Assembly (NCBI RefSeq): GCF_001889025.1
Contig: NZ_CP018154.1
Location: forward strand, 1,850,501 to 1,914,500
DNA: 64,000 nucleotides
Direction: 5' to 3'
Source: Sphingorhabdus lutea
GTDB lineage: Bacteria > Pseudomonadota > Alphaproteobacteria > Sphingomonadales > Sphingomonadaceae
Both the position numbers and the translations under genes were made by a program. Under the pieces are notes generated by a model. The model searched no databases, was not told the origin of the DNA, and saw only the letters and a program-made list of their open reading frames with translations. Below, in pieces: positions 8,974 through 18,391 of the stretch. Position 1 is the first letter of the stretch. Every line of letters starts with the position of its first letter.

Positions 8974-10647
8974 ATGAAAAATAAATTTTTATTAACAGCA
9001 GCCATTGCTGTTCTTGCCCTTAGCGGATGTAAGAAAATCGATGCCAATAATATAGACGCCAGCAAAATTACTGTTCCTGAAATTTCTGAGCAGATTATGA
9101 AGGATGTGACCAAAACATTATCATCCGATGAATTTGAAGGCCGCGCCCCTGGCACAGCAGGTGAGGAAAAGACATTAGCCTATTTAGTAGAGCAATTTAA
9201 GGCCGCAGGGTTAGAGCCGGGCAATAATGGCAGCTGGTTTCAGGATGTTCCCTTGGTCGAAATTAACGCCGTAAAACAATCCCCCATGACGGTAACAGGC
9301 CCCAATGGCAAGGCCATGTCGTTTAATTATGGCAAGGATTATGTTGCCGCATCCTACCAAGAACAGGCAAAAATTGATATTGCGAACAGCGAGGTGGTAT
9401 TTGTTGGCTATGGTATTAACGCCCCTGAAAAAGGGTGGAATGATTATGCCGGCGTTGACGTAAAGGGAAAAACCGTCCTCATATTGGTCAATGATCCTGA
9501 TTTTGGTACGCAAAGCCTAGAGGGTGAATTTGGTGGCCGCGCTATGACATATTATGGCCGCTGGACCTATAAATATGAAGAGGCCGCGCGCCAAGGTGCC
9601 GCCGCTGCCATTATCATTCATGACGATGCCCCTGCGGCCTATGGTTGGAATGTTGTTGAATCAAGCTGGACTGGCCCGCAATTTTACGCGCAAAGCACCA
9701 ATGGCGGTGCGGATCAAACAAAGGCAAATGGCTGGATACAAAAATCGGGCGCGGCGCAATTATTCGCCGCTGCTGGCGTGGACATGGCAAAATCAATGGC
9801 CGCCGCACGAAATAAAGGCTTTAAGGCGATATCCATGCCATTGAAGGCCAGCCTTTCATTAGAAAATAGCATCAATAAAAAGAACAGTAAAAATGTAATT
9901 GGCATATTAAAAGGCACAAAGCGGCCCGATGAAAATATATTATATACCGCGCATTGGGACCATTTAGGACGTTGTAAGCCCGCGCCCGACGGCGATGATA
10001 TTTGCAATGGTGCAATCGACAATGCCACCGGAACAGCCGCCCTTGTCGCATTGGCAAAGGCGCATAAATCCGCAGGAGCGCCCGATCGTTCCATGGTATT
10101 TTTGGCTGTAACTGCAGAGGAATCGGGCCTGCTTGGTTCAAAATATTATGCTGAAAACCCTGTATTCCCGCTAAATAAAACCGTTGGCGGCGTTAATATG
10201 GATGCTTTTTCCATGTCGGGTAAGGCCAAAAACCTGACCGTTGTGGGCATGGGCAAATCGCAACTTGACGCATATTTAGGTGAAGCGGCCAAAATTGAGG
10301 GCCGGACACCAGAGGCCGAGCCAACGCCCGAAAAAGGATTTTATTATCGCAGCGACCATTTCAGCTTCGCCAAATTGGGCGTGCCGATGATTTATTTTGA
10401 AGGCGGCGATGATTTGGTCAATGGCGGCAGACCCGCGGGAGAAGCCGTGGGCAAGGATTATGTCGAAAATCGTTACCATGGCCCAAAGGATGAATATAAT
10501 GAAGCATGGGATTGGTCCGGCGTAATGGCCGACCTGCGCCTATATTATCGTGTGGGACGGATGTTGGCGATGAGCGAAGATTGGCCAAATTGGAATGAAG
10601 GCGATGAGTTTCGCGACATTCGTGACAAAAGCCGCGCCGCAAAATAA
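8974..10647 (+). CDS. M28-family metallopeptidase, exported lipoprotein
   Basis: A 557-residue zinc aminopeptidase-like protein. The signal peptide ends in the lipobox LSGC, so it should be a periplasm-facing lipoprotein. A PA-type insert lies around residues 150-290. The M28 catalytic domain follows with metal ligands in AHWDHLG, NGAIDNATG, TAEESGLLGS, VNMDAF and YRSDHFSF. All metal ligands are present, so it is probably active as an aminopeptidase or dipeptidase in nutrient peptide use. The start follows TTTGGAGGAAGTG; the TTG four codons earlier overlaps this ribosome site and is rejected. Confidence 0.92.
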   Translation: MKNKFLLTAAIAVLALSGCKKIDANNIDASKITVPEISEQIMKDVTKTLSSDEFEGRAPGTAGEEKTLAYLVEQFKAAGLEPGNNGSWFQDVPLVEINAVKQSPMTVTGPNGKAMSFNYGKDYVAASYQEQAKIDIANSEVVFVGYGINAPEKGWNDYAGVDVKGKTVLILVNDPDFGTQSLEGEFGGRAMTYYGRWTYKYEEAARQGAAAAIIIHDDAPAAYGWNVVESSWTGPQFYAQSTNGGADQTKANGWIQKSGAAQLFAAAGVDMAKSMAAARNKGFKAISMPLKASLSLENSINKKNSKNVIGILKGTKRPDENILYTAHWDHLGRCKPAPDGDDICNGAIDNATGTAALVALAKAHKSAGAPDRSMVFLAVTAEESGLLGSKYYAENPVFPLNKTVGGVNMDAFSMSGKAKNLTVVGMGKSQLDAYLGEAAKIEGRTPEAEPTPEKGFYYRSDHFSFAKLGVPMIYFEGGDDLVNGGRPAGEAVGKDYVENRYHGPKDEYNEAWDWSGVMADLRLYYRVGRMLAMSEDWPNWNEGDEFRDIRDKSRAAK

Positions 10648-10681
10648 TATTCAAACCTATAATCAATAAACTATATATTGA

Positions 10682-10709
10682 GGGCTATGTAGCATCTGCT
10701 ATGTAGCCC
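10682..10709 (+). terminator. hairpin after the M28 gene
   Basis: A 12-bp stem with two G-U pairs (GGGCTATGTAGC against GCTATGTAGCCC) around the loop ATCT. Only a weak TTAAT follows, so termination may be inefficient or Rho-assisted. It lies between the peptidase gene and aguA. Confidence 0.6.
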
Positions 10710-10742
10710 TTAATCATGACCCGCAATGACGAAAGAATAAAG

Positions 10743-11723
10743 ATGGAAACAAATCTTATGCCCGCCGAATGGGCTATGCATCAGGCCGTATGGATTGGTT
10801 TTCCATGGAATAGTGCCGAATGGCCCACCGATATGGACAAGGCGCAACAACAAATTGCCGCCTTTGCCAATGCGGTGCATTGCGGCGGCGCGGGCGAACA
10901 TGTCATATTGGTTGCGGGTGACCAGTCATCTTATGATCGCGCCATTTCTTTGGTGGATGATGGCGTGGAGGTCTGCCTAGAGAAAATTGGCGATATTTGG
11001 CTGCGTGATACGGCGGCAATAATCACCGGATCTGGCGCGAATAGACGGGCCAAAAATTTTGATTTTAATGGCTGGGGCGGCAGTTATTTAATGGATGGCG
11101 ACCAAGAAATTGGCGATACTCTTGCCCTTGCCCAAAAATTTCCCATTGATAAATGTAATTGGATATTGGAAGGCGGGGCAATTGATGTTGATGGCAGTGG
11201 ATGGGCGGTTACCACAATGGATTGCCTGCTTAACCCCAATCGCAACCCTGCCCTTTCGCAGGCGGATATTGCCCAAAAATTAAACGAAGATTTGGGGATC
11301 AACAATATCATCTGGCTGGGTGATGGGCTGCGCAATGATCATACCGATGGCCATGTCGATAATTTGGCGCGTTTTATTCGCGCTGGTCATTTATTACTCC
11401 CGCAATCGTCCCCAGACGACCCCAATTTTTATATTTATGAGGCGGCATTTGCCGAGGCGTCGAAACATGATGTGCAGATAAGCCGTATCTGCTCCCCCGG
11501 TGCTTATTTGGTGGACGGGGAAGCAATTCCCGCCAGCTATATGAATTTTTATATTGGGAATAAAGTTGTTGTCATGCCGGCCTATGGAACAAAATATGAT
11601 GATGAGGCCGCCAAAACCTTGGGCATGCATTTTCCCAATCACAAAATTGCCGCCCTGCCCGCCACGGCAGTAATTTTGGGCGGCGGCAGTTTCCATTGCG
11701 CCAGTCAGCAAATTCCCGCTTAA
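10743..11723 (+). CDS. aguA: agmatine deiminase
   Basis: A peptidylarginine-deiminase-fold enzyme that hydrolyses agmatine to N-carbamoylputrescine and ammonia. The N-terminal MPAEWAMHQAVWIGFPW, the middle LEGGAIDVDG and DGHVDN, and the C-terminal GGGSFHCASQQIP with the catalytic cysteine are all family motifs. I use the ATG giving 326 residues; ATGs nine codons earlier and five codons later are also possible, and none has a strong ribosome site. aguB, the next pathway enzyme, lies about 1 kb downstream on the same strand. Confidence 0.93.
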   Translation: METNLMPAEWAMHQAVWIGFPWNSAEWPTDMDKAQQQIAAFANAVHCGGAGEHVILVAGDQSSYDRAISLVDDGVEVCLEKIGDIWLRDTAAIITGSGANRRAKNFDFNGWGGSYLMDGDQEIGDTLALAQKFPIDKCNWILEGGAIDVDGSGWAVTTMDCLLNPNRNPALSQADIAQKLNEDLGINNIIWLGDGLRNDHTDGHVDNLARFIRAGHLLLPQSSPDDPNFYIYEAAFAEASKHDVQISRICSPGAYLVDGEAIPASYMNFYIGNKVVVMPAYGTKYDDEAAKTLGMHFPNHKIAALPATAVILGGGSFHCASQQIPA

Positions 11724-11797
11724 ACCAACATATATGCTTGCATCATGACGCGCTATCTTCATAATGACGTCCAAATTTGAAATTTATGGAGAGTAAA

Positions 11798-12658
11798 ATG
11801 AAAAAATCCTTAACCTTATCCGCTGCTTTATTGGCCGCCAGCGCATTTGTCGCCCCCGCTATGGCAGAACATCATGGCGATAAAGAGGCTGTCCATGAAC
11901 AATTGGAAAGCCCACTTGACCCCATTCTGGCATCCGACATTCGTAAAGATGATATGGCGCGGGATAAATATCGCCACCCAAAGGATACATTAGTATTTTT
12001 TGACATTCGCCCTGATATGAAAGTTGGCGAATATGCCCCCGGCGGCGGATGGTATAGCCGGATATTAGGGCCTCTTTTGGCCGAAAAAGGGCAATATGTC
12101 GGCTTGTTTTTTAACCCAGACAATCTGCCATTTTCGGATGAGGCAAAGGAACGCACCCGCGCGGGCGCAGCAAAATTTCCCGAAGATGTCGCCAAATGGA
12201 CCGGCATTTCTGCTGATAAATTCCCTACCTATACAATGGATAAAGTCCCCGCAGAGGCCAAGGGCACAATGGACCGCATTTTAATCATCCGCATGATGCA
12301 TAATATGCTGCGTTGGAACATGGCGGACAGCGAAATTGCCGCCATGCGCGATTTATTAAAAGATGATGGCATGATTGGCATTGTCCAACACCGTGCAAAG
12401 GCCGATGCAAGCTATGCATTAAGCGATGGCAATAAAGGATATTTGCGCGAAGCGGATGTAATTAAATTTATGGAAGTTCATGGTTTTGAACTTGTCAACT
12501 CATCCGAAGTAAACGCCAATGATAAAGACACTGCCGATTATGAAAATGGTGTGTGGACCCTGCCCCCTGCCTTTGCGAAAAAAGATGTTGATAAAGAAAA
12601 ATATGAAGCAATTGGCGAATCCGATCGCATGACTTTATTGTTCAAAAAACGCCCATAA
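11798..12658 (+). CDS. exported SAM-methyltransferase-like protein
   Basis: A 286-residue protein with a clear Sec signal peptide ending near APAMA, followed by a class I methyltransferase-like fold: GEYAPGGGWYSRILGPLL is the modified glycine-rich SAM loop and LLKDDGMIGIVQHR the strand 5 region. This matches the COG4798-type predicted methyltransferases. An export signal is puzzling for a SAM enzyme, because SAM is cytoplasmic. ATGGAGAGTAAA precedes the chosen start, seven codons inside the longest frame. It lies between aguA and aguB. The substrate is unknown. Confidence 0.82.
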   Translation: MKKSLTLSAALLAASAFVAPAMAEHHGDKEAVHEQLESPLDPILASDIRKDDMARDKYRHPKDTLVFFDIRPDMKVGEYAPGGGWYSRILGPLLAEKGQYVGLFFNPDNLPFSDEAKERTRAGAAKFPEDVAKWTGISADKFPTYTMDKVPAEAKGTMDRILIIRMMHNMLRWNMADSEIAAMRDLLKDDGMIGIVQHRAKADASYALSDGNKGYLREADVIKFMEVHGFELVNSSEVNANDKDTADYENGVWTLPPAFAKKDVDKEKYEAIGESDRMTLLFKKRP

Positions 12659-12691
12659 ATTATTATAAAAATTTAATAATAGGAAATTACA

Positions 12692-13555
12692 TTGAATAAA
12701 ATCATCACCGTCTCTGCATTGCAACTTGCCCTTGGCGGTGATGAAAACGCCAATATTGACGCCGTTTGTGACTTGGTGGAACAGGCGGCGGGAAAAGGCG
12801 CAAAAATAATTTTGCCGCCAGAAATATTCTCCTCCCCCTATTTTTGTGTGGTGGAGGATGAGGCGCTATTTTCTCTTGCCCGTCCAACATTGGATCATCC
12901 GTCGGTCCGTGCAATGGCGAAATTGGCAAAACATTTTGGGGTTGCCATTCCAACAAGCTTTTTTGAAAAAGATGGGCATCATTATTATAACAGCTTGGCC
13001 ATGATAAATGAAAATGGCGAAGTGGTGGGCGTTTACCGCAAAAGCCATATTCCCGATGGTCCAGGATATGAGGAAAAATATTATTTCCGCCCGGGCAATA
13101 GCGGATTTAAGGTTTGGGATGTGGTCGGCACGCGCATAGGTGTGGGCATTTGTTGGGACCAATGGTATCCTGAATGTGCACGCGCCATGGCGTTAATGGG
13201 CGCAGAAATGCTATTTTATCCCACTGCCATTGGTTCTGAACCCTATGATGAGGGATTGGATACCAGCCGCATGTGGCGAAGATCAATGCAGGGACATGCC
13301 GTTTCCAATTGCATGCCGGTTATTGCCGCCAACCGCATTGGAACAGAGGAATTTAACGGCGCATCACAAAGCTATTATGGCCACAGCTTCATCACCAATG
13401 AATGGGGCGATTTAATTGCCGAATTTGGCGATAATGAAACCGGAATTTTAACCGCCACATTGGATTTGGACATGGCGGCAGAACATCGCGCTGGCATGGG
13501 CTTTTTCCGTGATCGGCGGCCACAGCTATATAATAGGCTGGCCGAAGATATTTGA
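12692..13555 (+). CDS. aguB: N-carbamoylputrescine amidase
   Basis: A 287-residue nitrilase-superfamily enzyme that hydrolyses N-carbamoylputrescine to putrescine, CO2 and ammonia. The catalytic triad is visible: Glu in LPPEIF, Lys in YRKSHIPDGPGYEEKY and Cys in GVGICWDQWYPE. The C-terminal block MGFFRDRRPQLY is typical. It starts with TTG, preceded by AGGAAATTACA; no in-frame ATG exists before the catalytic region. The stop overlaps the next start (TGATG). With aguA it completes the agmatine route to putrescine. Confidence 0.94.
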   Translation: MNKIITVSALQLALGGDENANIDAVCDLVEQAAGKGAKIILPPEIFSSPYFCVVEDEALFSLARPTLDHPSVRAMAKLAKHFGVAIPTSFFEKDGHHYYNSLAMINENGEVVGVYRKSHIPDGPGYEEKYYFRPGNSGFKVWDVVGTRIGVGICWDQWYPECARAMALMGAEMLFYPTAIGSEPYDEGLDTSRMWRRSMQGHAVSNCMPVIAANRIGTEEFNGASQSYYGHSFITNEWGDLIAEFGDNETGILTATLDLDMAAEHRAGMGFFRDRRPQLYNRLAEDI

Positions 13556-13968
13556 TGCAAAAGGCAAAAGAAACACTCTCTAAAATTTTTGGTAGGGGGA
13601 GTGTTTATGCCTTCGCCATAGCCTTCATCTATTTATCTTTGGTATATATTACGACTGGAGTAAATTATACAAAAAGCGGCGCTGATAATGTCGTTTTAGT
13701 TCTCCTCTGCCCTTTAATTCTTTCTATGGTCCTCGCAGGATTATTAGATCCTAATGCAAAATTAAAATATTTTGATTTAGTCACGCGGGCTGGTTTTGTG
13801 ATAGTAGGCGCATTTACTATTTTATGCCTGATTGTTAACGAAGCGCTAATCTGCATAATTCTCATTTCTCCATTATGGCTTTTTTTGCATTTTCTTGGCG
13901 ATATTCAGGAAAATATTTTGCATATCGTCAAGGACAGAGCTGAAGCAAAAAATGGCACTATTACCTAA
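13555..13968 (+). CDS. membrane protein, unknown function
   Basis: A 137-residue protein with hydrophobic segments at about 17-35, 45-62, 75-95 and 98-118, probably four transmembrane helices, and a charged C-terminus. Its ATG shares bases with the aguB stop, so it may be coupled to the putrescine genes. Its 3' end overlaps the convergent uracil-DNA glycosylase gene by 8 bp. I do not recognise the family. Codon use is more AT-rich than in aguB. Confidence 0.6.
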   Translation: MQKAKETLSKIFGRGSVYAFAIAFIYLSLVYITTGVNYTKSGADNVVLVLLCPLILSMVLAGLLDPNAKLKYFDLVTRAGFVIVGAFTILCLIVNEALICIILISPLWLFLHFLGDIQENILHIVKDRAEAKNGTIT

Positions 13969-14635
13969 TATTTTTTGCGGCCTGAAACACATCGCCAAAC
14001 ATTTGCGGCGTCAACCGCCCCGTTTGCGTATTATATCGGCTACAATGATAACTATCGATTAAAATTTGCCCAGATGGCAATTGATGCTGCGCCCCATGGC
14101 CAAATTTATAATCTGCCAACTTTCCACCAATATGCCGAATGAAGCTGTCATGCGCAATTTTGCCCAAAGCAATGAACACCCGTAAATTTTGCAATTCGGC
14201 CAATTGGGTGGTTAAAAATTGACGGCAATTTTGCACTTCTTGCGGCGTGGGCTTATTTTGTGGCGGCAGGCATTTTACGCTGTTTAGGATTATCGCGCCT
14301 TTTAACTGCACCCCATCATCGGCCCTTGCCTGATACTCCCCCTCGCTAAATCCATATTTGGCAAAGGTTTCAAATAATAAATCACCTGCATAATCGCCTG
14401 TAAATGGCCTGCCCGTGCGGTTTGCCCCATGTTTTCCAGGGGCAAGGCCAATAATGCCCAGCCAAGCGTCTTTATCGCCCCATGCGGGCACGGGCGCATT
14501 CCACCAATCGGGATATTCCGCCGCGCATTCATTGCGAAAATCAACCAATCTAGGGCAGAGCGCGCAATTTTTCGCAGGCTCGCTATTGGCAAGAGGCAGA
14601 GAATCGGGTTCAAGAAAAGGATTTCCAAATAACAT
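13961..14635 (-). CDS. uracil-DNA glycosylase, family 5 (UDGb)
   Basis: A 224-residue glycosylase that removes uracil, and in relatives other deaminated bases, from DNA. Motif 1 GLAPGKHGANRTGRPFTGD lacks the catalytic Asp of family 1, as expected for family 5. Motif 3 is SYHCSRYNTQTGRL. Early cysteines (CALC) and later ones fit the 4Fe-4S cluster of families 4 and 5. The start codon overlaps, on the opposite strand, an in-frame ATG of folK (CATG). Confidence 0.88.
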   Translation of the reverse strand: MLFGNPFLEPDSLPLANSEPAKNCALCPRLVDFRNECAAEYPDWWNAPVPAWGDKDAWLGIIGLAPGKHGANRTGRPFTGDYAGDLLFETFAKYGFSEGEYQARADDGVQLKGAIILNSVKCLPPQNKPTPQEVQNCRQFLTTQLAELQNLRVFIALGKIAHDSFIRHIGGKLADYKFGHGAQHQLPSGQILIDSYHCSRYNTQTGRLTPQMFGDVFQAAKNIR

Positions 14636-14657
14636 GGCCGTAGGTTACATCCCCCAA

Positions 14658-15200
14658 ATGACACACGCAACCACACAGCTATACATTATCGCATTAGGAT
14701 CGAATCAATATTTGCCCAAATATGGCGGACCCGACAAAATTTTAATGCGCGCCGCCGAAATTTTGGAATGTGACGAAATTGATGTGCTTTCTTTTTCTAA
14801 AATTATAACATCACGTGCCATCGGCCCATCCAAAAGAAATTATGCCAATGCCGCTGCGTTAATATGCACCCCCCTGCCCCCGCAAAAATTATTGCGCCAT
14901 TTAAAAAACACCGAAAATCTATTTGGACGAAAATCGCGTAAAGGCGCAGATATCGGCCAAAAATGGCGCAGCAGACCACTTGATTTAGATATTATAACTT
15001 GGTCCGGCGGGTGCTTTGTAGGTGACTCGCCATCGTTAATCATTCCCCATCCCATGATGACAAATCGTGATTTTGTGCTGGGTCCCGCAGCCCAAATTGC
15101 GGGAAAATGGCGCGATCCACATAGCGGTTTTTCGATCTCGCAAATTTTTTTCCAAAAAAACCGATCAAAGCCGCTTGACCAATTCGGCAAGGGGCTTTAG
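14658..15200 (+). CDS. folK: 2-amino-4-hydroxy-6-hydroxymethyldihydropteridine pyrophosphokinase
   Basis: A 180-residue HPPK that transfers pyrophosphate from ATP to the pterin in folate synthesis. Motifs are IIALGSNQ at the start, the pterin loop, and WRSRPLDLDIITW with the two metal-binding aspartates, then IIPHPMMTNRDFVL. The frame runs far upstream antisense to the glycosylase gene. The ATG at 14658 gives the normal family length; 14634 would add eight residues and overlap the divergent start. tRNA-Lys follows 43 bp after the stop. Confidence 0.92.
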   Translation: MTHATTQLYIIALGSNQYLPKYGGPDKILMRAAEILECDEIDVLSFSKIITSRAIGPSKRNYANAAALICTPLPPQKLLRHLKNTENLFGRKSRKGADIGQKWRSRPLDLDIITWSGGCFVGDSPSLIIPHPMMTNRDFVLGPAAQIAGKWRDPHSGFSISQIFFQKNRSKPLDQFGKGL

Positions 15201-15243
15201 GGGGATGCTTCGCGATTGAAGAACACCGAATATTTCAATCTGT

Positions 15244-15319
15244 GGGCCCTTAGCTCAGTCGGTAGAGCAACTGACTTTTAATCAGTAGGTCGCTGGTTCG
15301 AACCCAGCAGGGCTCACCA
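15244..15319 (+). tRNA. tRNA-Lys (anticodon UUU)
   Basis: A 76-nt gene including an encoded CCA. The acceptor stem pairs GGGCCCT with AGGGCTC (one G-U). The anticodon arm is CTGACTTTTAATCAG with TTT, and the T arm has GGTTCGAAC. A hairpin beginning within the CCA end (CACCAC with GTGGTG at 15335-15340) may terminate or help process the transcript. Confidence 0.98.
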
Positions 15320-15340
15320 CCTTTTTTTGAAAAAGTGGTG

Positions 15341-15627
15341 AAATAAAGCATTAAGTCAATGCTATTCTTCTTTCCCAATTACCCCTTCTAAAAAAATAAT
15401 TTAGATATTATTATTTCTCTTGTAATTTTTTTGGTGAGCTCCTCTCAATATCGCCCAACTGATTAAAACACCTCCTCAGCAAAGCCCTTAAATTTGCGAA
15501 TACTGCTTCATTAAGCGTTGATGGCATGGATAAGCCCCATAGTTAGCAATTAAGCCACATATAGGCTCAAAAGCTAAATTTTAGTTGAGATATTTATTCT
15601 TAAAGAAATATTGACCAAACTATACAT
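15341..15627. other. intergenic stretch without a recognised gene
   Basis: AT-rich sequence between the tRNA-Lys hairpin and the terminator of the outer-membrane protein gene. All reading frames are short and lack ribosome sites or hydrophobic patterns. I see no repeat or RNA structure that I can support. Confidence 0.5.
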
Positions 15628-15671
15628 AAAAGCCGCATATATAGCCCTATCAGAACCATATATGCGGCTTT
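15628..15671 (-). terminator. intrinsic terminator of the outer-membrane protein gene
   Basis: Inverted repeat AAAGCCGCATATAT / ATATATGCGGCTTT with a loop of about 15 nt. The T-run on the minus-strand side suits the gene ending at 15699; the symmetric A/T ends could also act on the plus strand. Confidence 0.75.
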
Positions 15672-15698
15672 ACCTATATAAATAATAATAGGTTTAGT

Positions 15699-17225
15699 TT
15701 AGAAACGGAATCCTAAGCTGAAATTCGCTTGTTGGCGTTTATAATCTGCTCCGCCAATATCACCAAAATCTGACTGGCTATATTCACCGGCAATATAAAA
15801 TCCACCAAATAGGGAAATTTCCGCACCGCCACCAAAGCGAAGGGCGCTATTATTTATATCGGCGGAAACTCTTTTCTTGCTAGAACTGAAATCTATATCG
15901 CTATAGCCAAGTTTGCCAAACAATGCGAAACCATCAATTACAGCCACACCCAAACGTGCGCCCGCGCCAAATGTACCCTTTTGATCTATTAAAGATGGGT
16001 TTCCACTATCTGGCGCAGAGGAAACCTCATAACGTCCAAATGGGCCAAAGGTTAACCCGCCTATAATGTCAAAATCATAGCCAATTTCGCCGCCATATGT
16101 AATATCTTCATCGGTTGTAAAAACAGCAGTAGGCGCAGTCGCATTTGCGGTTAATTTAGGCCTTTCATACCCAATGCGCCCTTCAATACGTAGGCCGTCC
16201 ATTCCCTTTTCTTCTGAGGAATCCCTCACCTCCCGTATATCTCGACCCGCAGGCATTGTTTCATACTTTGCATTTGCCGCGCGATATTCAACCTGCCTAT
16301 ATTCGGTCTGCGGAGCAGGTGCTGGTGCCGGTGCTGGTGCAAGTGCTGGAGTTGATGCAGGAGCAACCTCCATTACGGGCCTTGCCTCAGCCATTTTTAC
16401 TGGTGTAGCAGGCACAGCTTCTTGCTGTTGCTGGGCCTCCTGTAAGGGTTGTTCAATTGTCATGAGCTCAACATTTGCTTCGGCCAATTTAGCTTCAACC
16501 GGAACAGCTTCTTTAATTTCTTCTTTTACCATGACCATCTCTGGTTCAACGGCAACTTGTTCAGATTGCAAAGAGTTATTTTGTGTCAAAACTTCCGCTT
16601 CTTGCTTAACCACTTCATTATTTAATGAAGCAATTGGCGCGCGGTTTTGTTGAACGGGATTGGGCGTCAATATGCTGACCCGCCTTTCCTGAACAACAGG
16701 TTGAGGCGATACAGGCTGCATCGCAATTTGCGGTGCGCGATAACCATAGCATGCCTCTTCTTTCAACAAGCGGCCTTGCATAATTGTGATATCCGCCTTT
16801 GACAATTTGGCTTCTTCTTCAATTTTTTTGGATGAATATTTATTATAATCTTCGCGTGCCTTGCGTTGATTTTCTTCATTCTTCTTCCATTTGACGGAAG
16901 CATCATTAATATCTTTTGCCCATGTTTTTGCTTCCTCTGGTGAAGCAAGTTCAGGTTTCTCTGCGGTCAAACGCGCAAATTCCGCCGAATAAATTTTGAC
17001 ATTTTCCTCGGCAATTCGCTGATCATTTTCAGCAGCCAGCACCTTTGACTTTAAATCGATAAGATTATGCGAATATTTGGTGCGATCTTCTATCCCCGAA
17101 AGCACCATGTCATTGCCGCGCTTACATAATTTTGCATTGCCCGCATATTGTGCATGCGCCACCATGGGAGAGACAGACCCCATTAATATAGCCATTGCAG
17201 CAGCCGATTTAAGATTTTTTGCCAT
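15699..17225 (-). CDS. outer-membrane beta-barrel protein with long periplasmic region
   Basis: A 508-residue exported protein. The signal peptide ends at VAHA. Residues about 30-150 are predicted coiled-coil (Lys/Glu/Ala-rich, with one cysteine early and one at 159). Residues about 160-320 are a low-complexity Gln/Val/Glu/Ala/Pro linker with repeated Ala-Pro pairs. The last 165 residues form an opacity/OmpA-like eight-stranded barrel (YGGEIGYDFDI, FGPFGRYEVS) and end in FSLGFRF, the C-terminal aromatic outer-membrane signature. CGGAGGTC lies seven bases before the ATG. The coiled-coil may reach into the periplasm toward peptidoglycan, which is an inference. Confidence 0.85.
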   Translation of the reverse strand: MAKNLKSAAAMAILMGSVSPMVAHAQYAGNAKLCKRGNDMVLSGIEDRTKYSHNLIDLKSKVLAAENDQRIAEENVKIYSAEFARLTAEKPELASPEEAKTWAKDINDASVKWKKNEENQRKAREDYNKYSSKKIEEEAKLSKADITIMQGRLLKEEACYGYRAPQIAMQPVSPQPVVQERRVSILTPNPVQQNRAPIASLNNEVVKQEAEVLTQNNSLQSEQVAVEPEMVMVKEEIKEAVPVEAKLAEANVELMTIEQPLQEAQQQQEAVPATPVKMAEARPVMEVAPASTPALAPAPAPAPAPQTEYRQVEYRAANAKYETMPAGRDIREVRDSSEEKGMDGLRIEGRIGYERPKLTANATAPTAVFTTDEDITYGGEIGYDFDIIGGLTFGPFGRYEVSSAPDSGNPSLIDQKGTFGAGARLGVAVIDGFALFGKLGYSDIDFSSSKKRVSADINNSALRFGGGAEISLFGGFYIAGEYSQSDFGDIGGADYKRQQANFSLGFRF

Positions 17226-17387
17226 TAAAGACCTCCGTAAAATATTTACGCGGCCATAGAAAATAGCATCAATATAGTAAAACGGGATTATCGGTAGAGT
17301 AAATTCGGAACTACCGAATTATATATTTCCATAAGAAATATACTTATTGAGAAGCAATTTTATTAAAAACATTAACCGAATATTACA

Positions 17388-18350
17388 TCATTTATCCTTT
17401 GCGATGGGCGCTTTACCCACAATCATCATCGCCGCCAATTTGCCGCAAGCAGAAGGATTGCCTAAGTCACATCTTTTTTTATAATAATTATAGGCACTTA
17501 CATTGTCGATTACATATAAACCGTCATACCCATAATAATAAAAACCGCCTAAATTATAACAGCTATTGCCTTGATTAGCGGCACACCCCTTCGCAAAAAT
17601 TGTTTCCGCAGATTTAAGATTTTTTTCTACACCAAGGCCGTTCATCATCATATATGCCCAATTGTCGCAGGCCAATAAATGCCCCTTTTCGCAACTCTCT
17701 TGTAATAAAACAGACGCTTTTGCAAAATCTTCAGGGCCACCTATGCCAGATAATTGCATATATCCATAATTGGCACATGCATCCAAATTGCCCGCCGTGC
17801 AGGCAACATCAAAAAATGCGCGTGCCTCAACCTGTTTTAGTGCACCACCCTGCCCTTGGAGCAGCATGACAGCATAATTATTACATGAGATGGCAATATT
17901 TTTATCGCACCCCTTTGCATAAAGAGCGCGAGCCGTATCCAATGAAAAATCTAATTTTCGTTGTTCCGTTAGCCGCCCGTCATATATAATCTGCGCCAAA
18001 TTATTGCACGCACCGCCATTTCCCATATTACAGGCAGTGTCAAAATTGCTAATTGCACCGTCCATATTTTGTGCACCGCCCTGTCCCTTTTCTTGCATGG
18101 CGGCTAAAAAATTACACCCTTCAGCTTCTTTTAAGTCGCATGTAATTTTTGCATATTTTCTGGCTAATGGATAATTGACCCTATCATATGTTCCCATATA
18201 AAGGGCAGAAGTATAATCCAAACATGCTTGCGCCTTTTTCTTTTCACAAGAAATACGAAGTATTTCGACAGATTTAGCTTTTTCTGAAACTGTGGCATTT
18301 ACTGGAATAATATATCCAAAAAGCAATATTATTAATGCGATATATCTCAT
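17388..18350 (-). CDS. Sel1-repeat protein, exported
   Basis: A 320-residue protein with a signal peptide (ends about NATVS) and a chain of Sel1-like TPR units. The repeating phrase C-x3-N-x2-A-C/A-x-N, as in GNGGACNNLA and GNLDACANYG, carries a cysteine pair in nearly every repeat. Such cysteine-rich Sel1 proteins are usually periplasmic scaffolds with disulfide-stapled helices. It is last of three exported genes on this strand. Partner and role unknown. Confidence 0.82.
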   Translation of the reverse strand: MRYIALIILLFGYIIPVNATVSEKAKSVEILRISCEKKKAQACLDYTSALYMGTYDRVNYPLARKYAKITCDLKEAEGCNFLAAMQEKGQGGAQNMDGAISNFDTACNMGNGGACNNLAQIIYDGRLTEQRKLDFSLDTARALYAKGCDKNIAISCNNYAVMLLQGQGGALKQVEARAFFDVACTAGNLDACANYGYMQLSGIGGPEDFAKASVLLQESCEKGHLLACDNWAYMMMNGLGVEKNLKSAETIFAKGCAANQGNSCYNLGGFYYYGYDGLYVIDNVSAYNYYKKRCDLGNPSACGKLAAMMIVGKAPIAKDK

Positions 18351-18391
18351 ATCTCCTCCGTTATTATCTCGTGAAAATAATAGGCAATAGA

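Noticed and set aside
14415..14657. Long in-frame upstream extension of folK
   Set aside because: It is antisense to the uracil-DNA glycosylase gene and has no relation to the HPPK family; the normal HPPK N-terminus starts near 14658.
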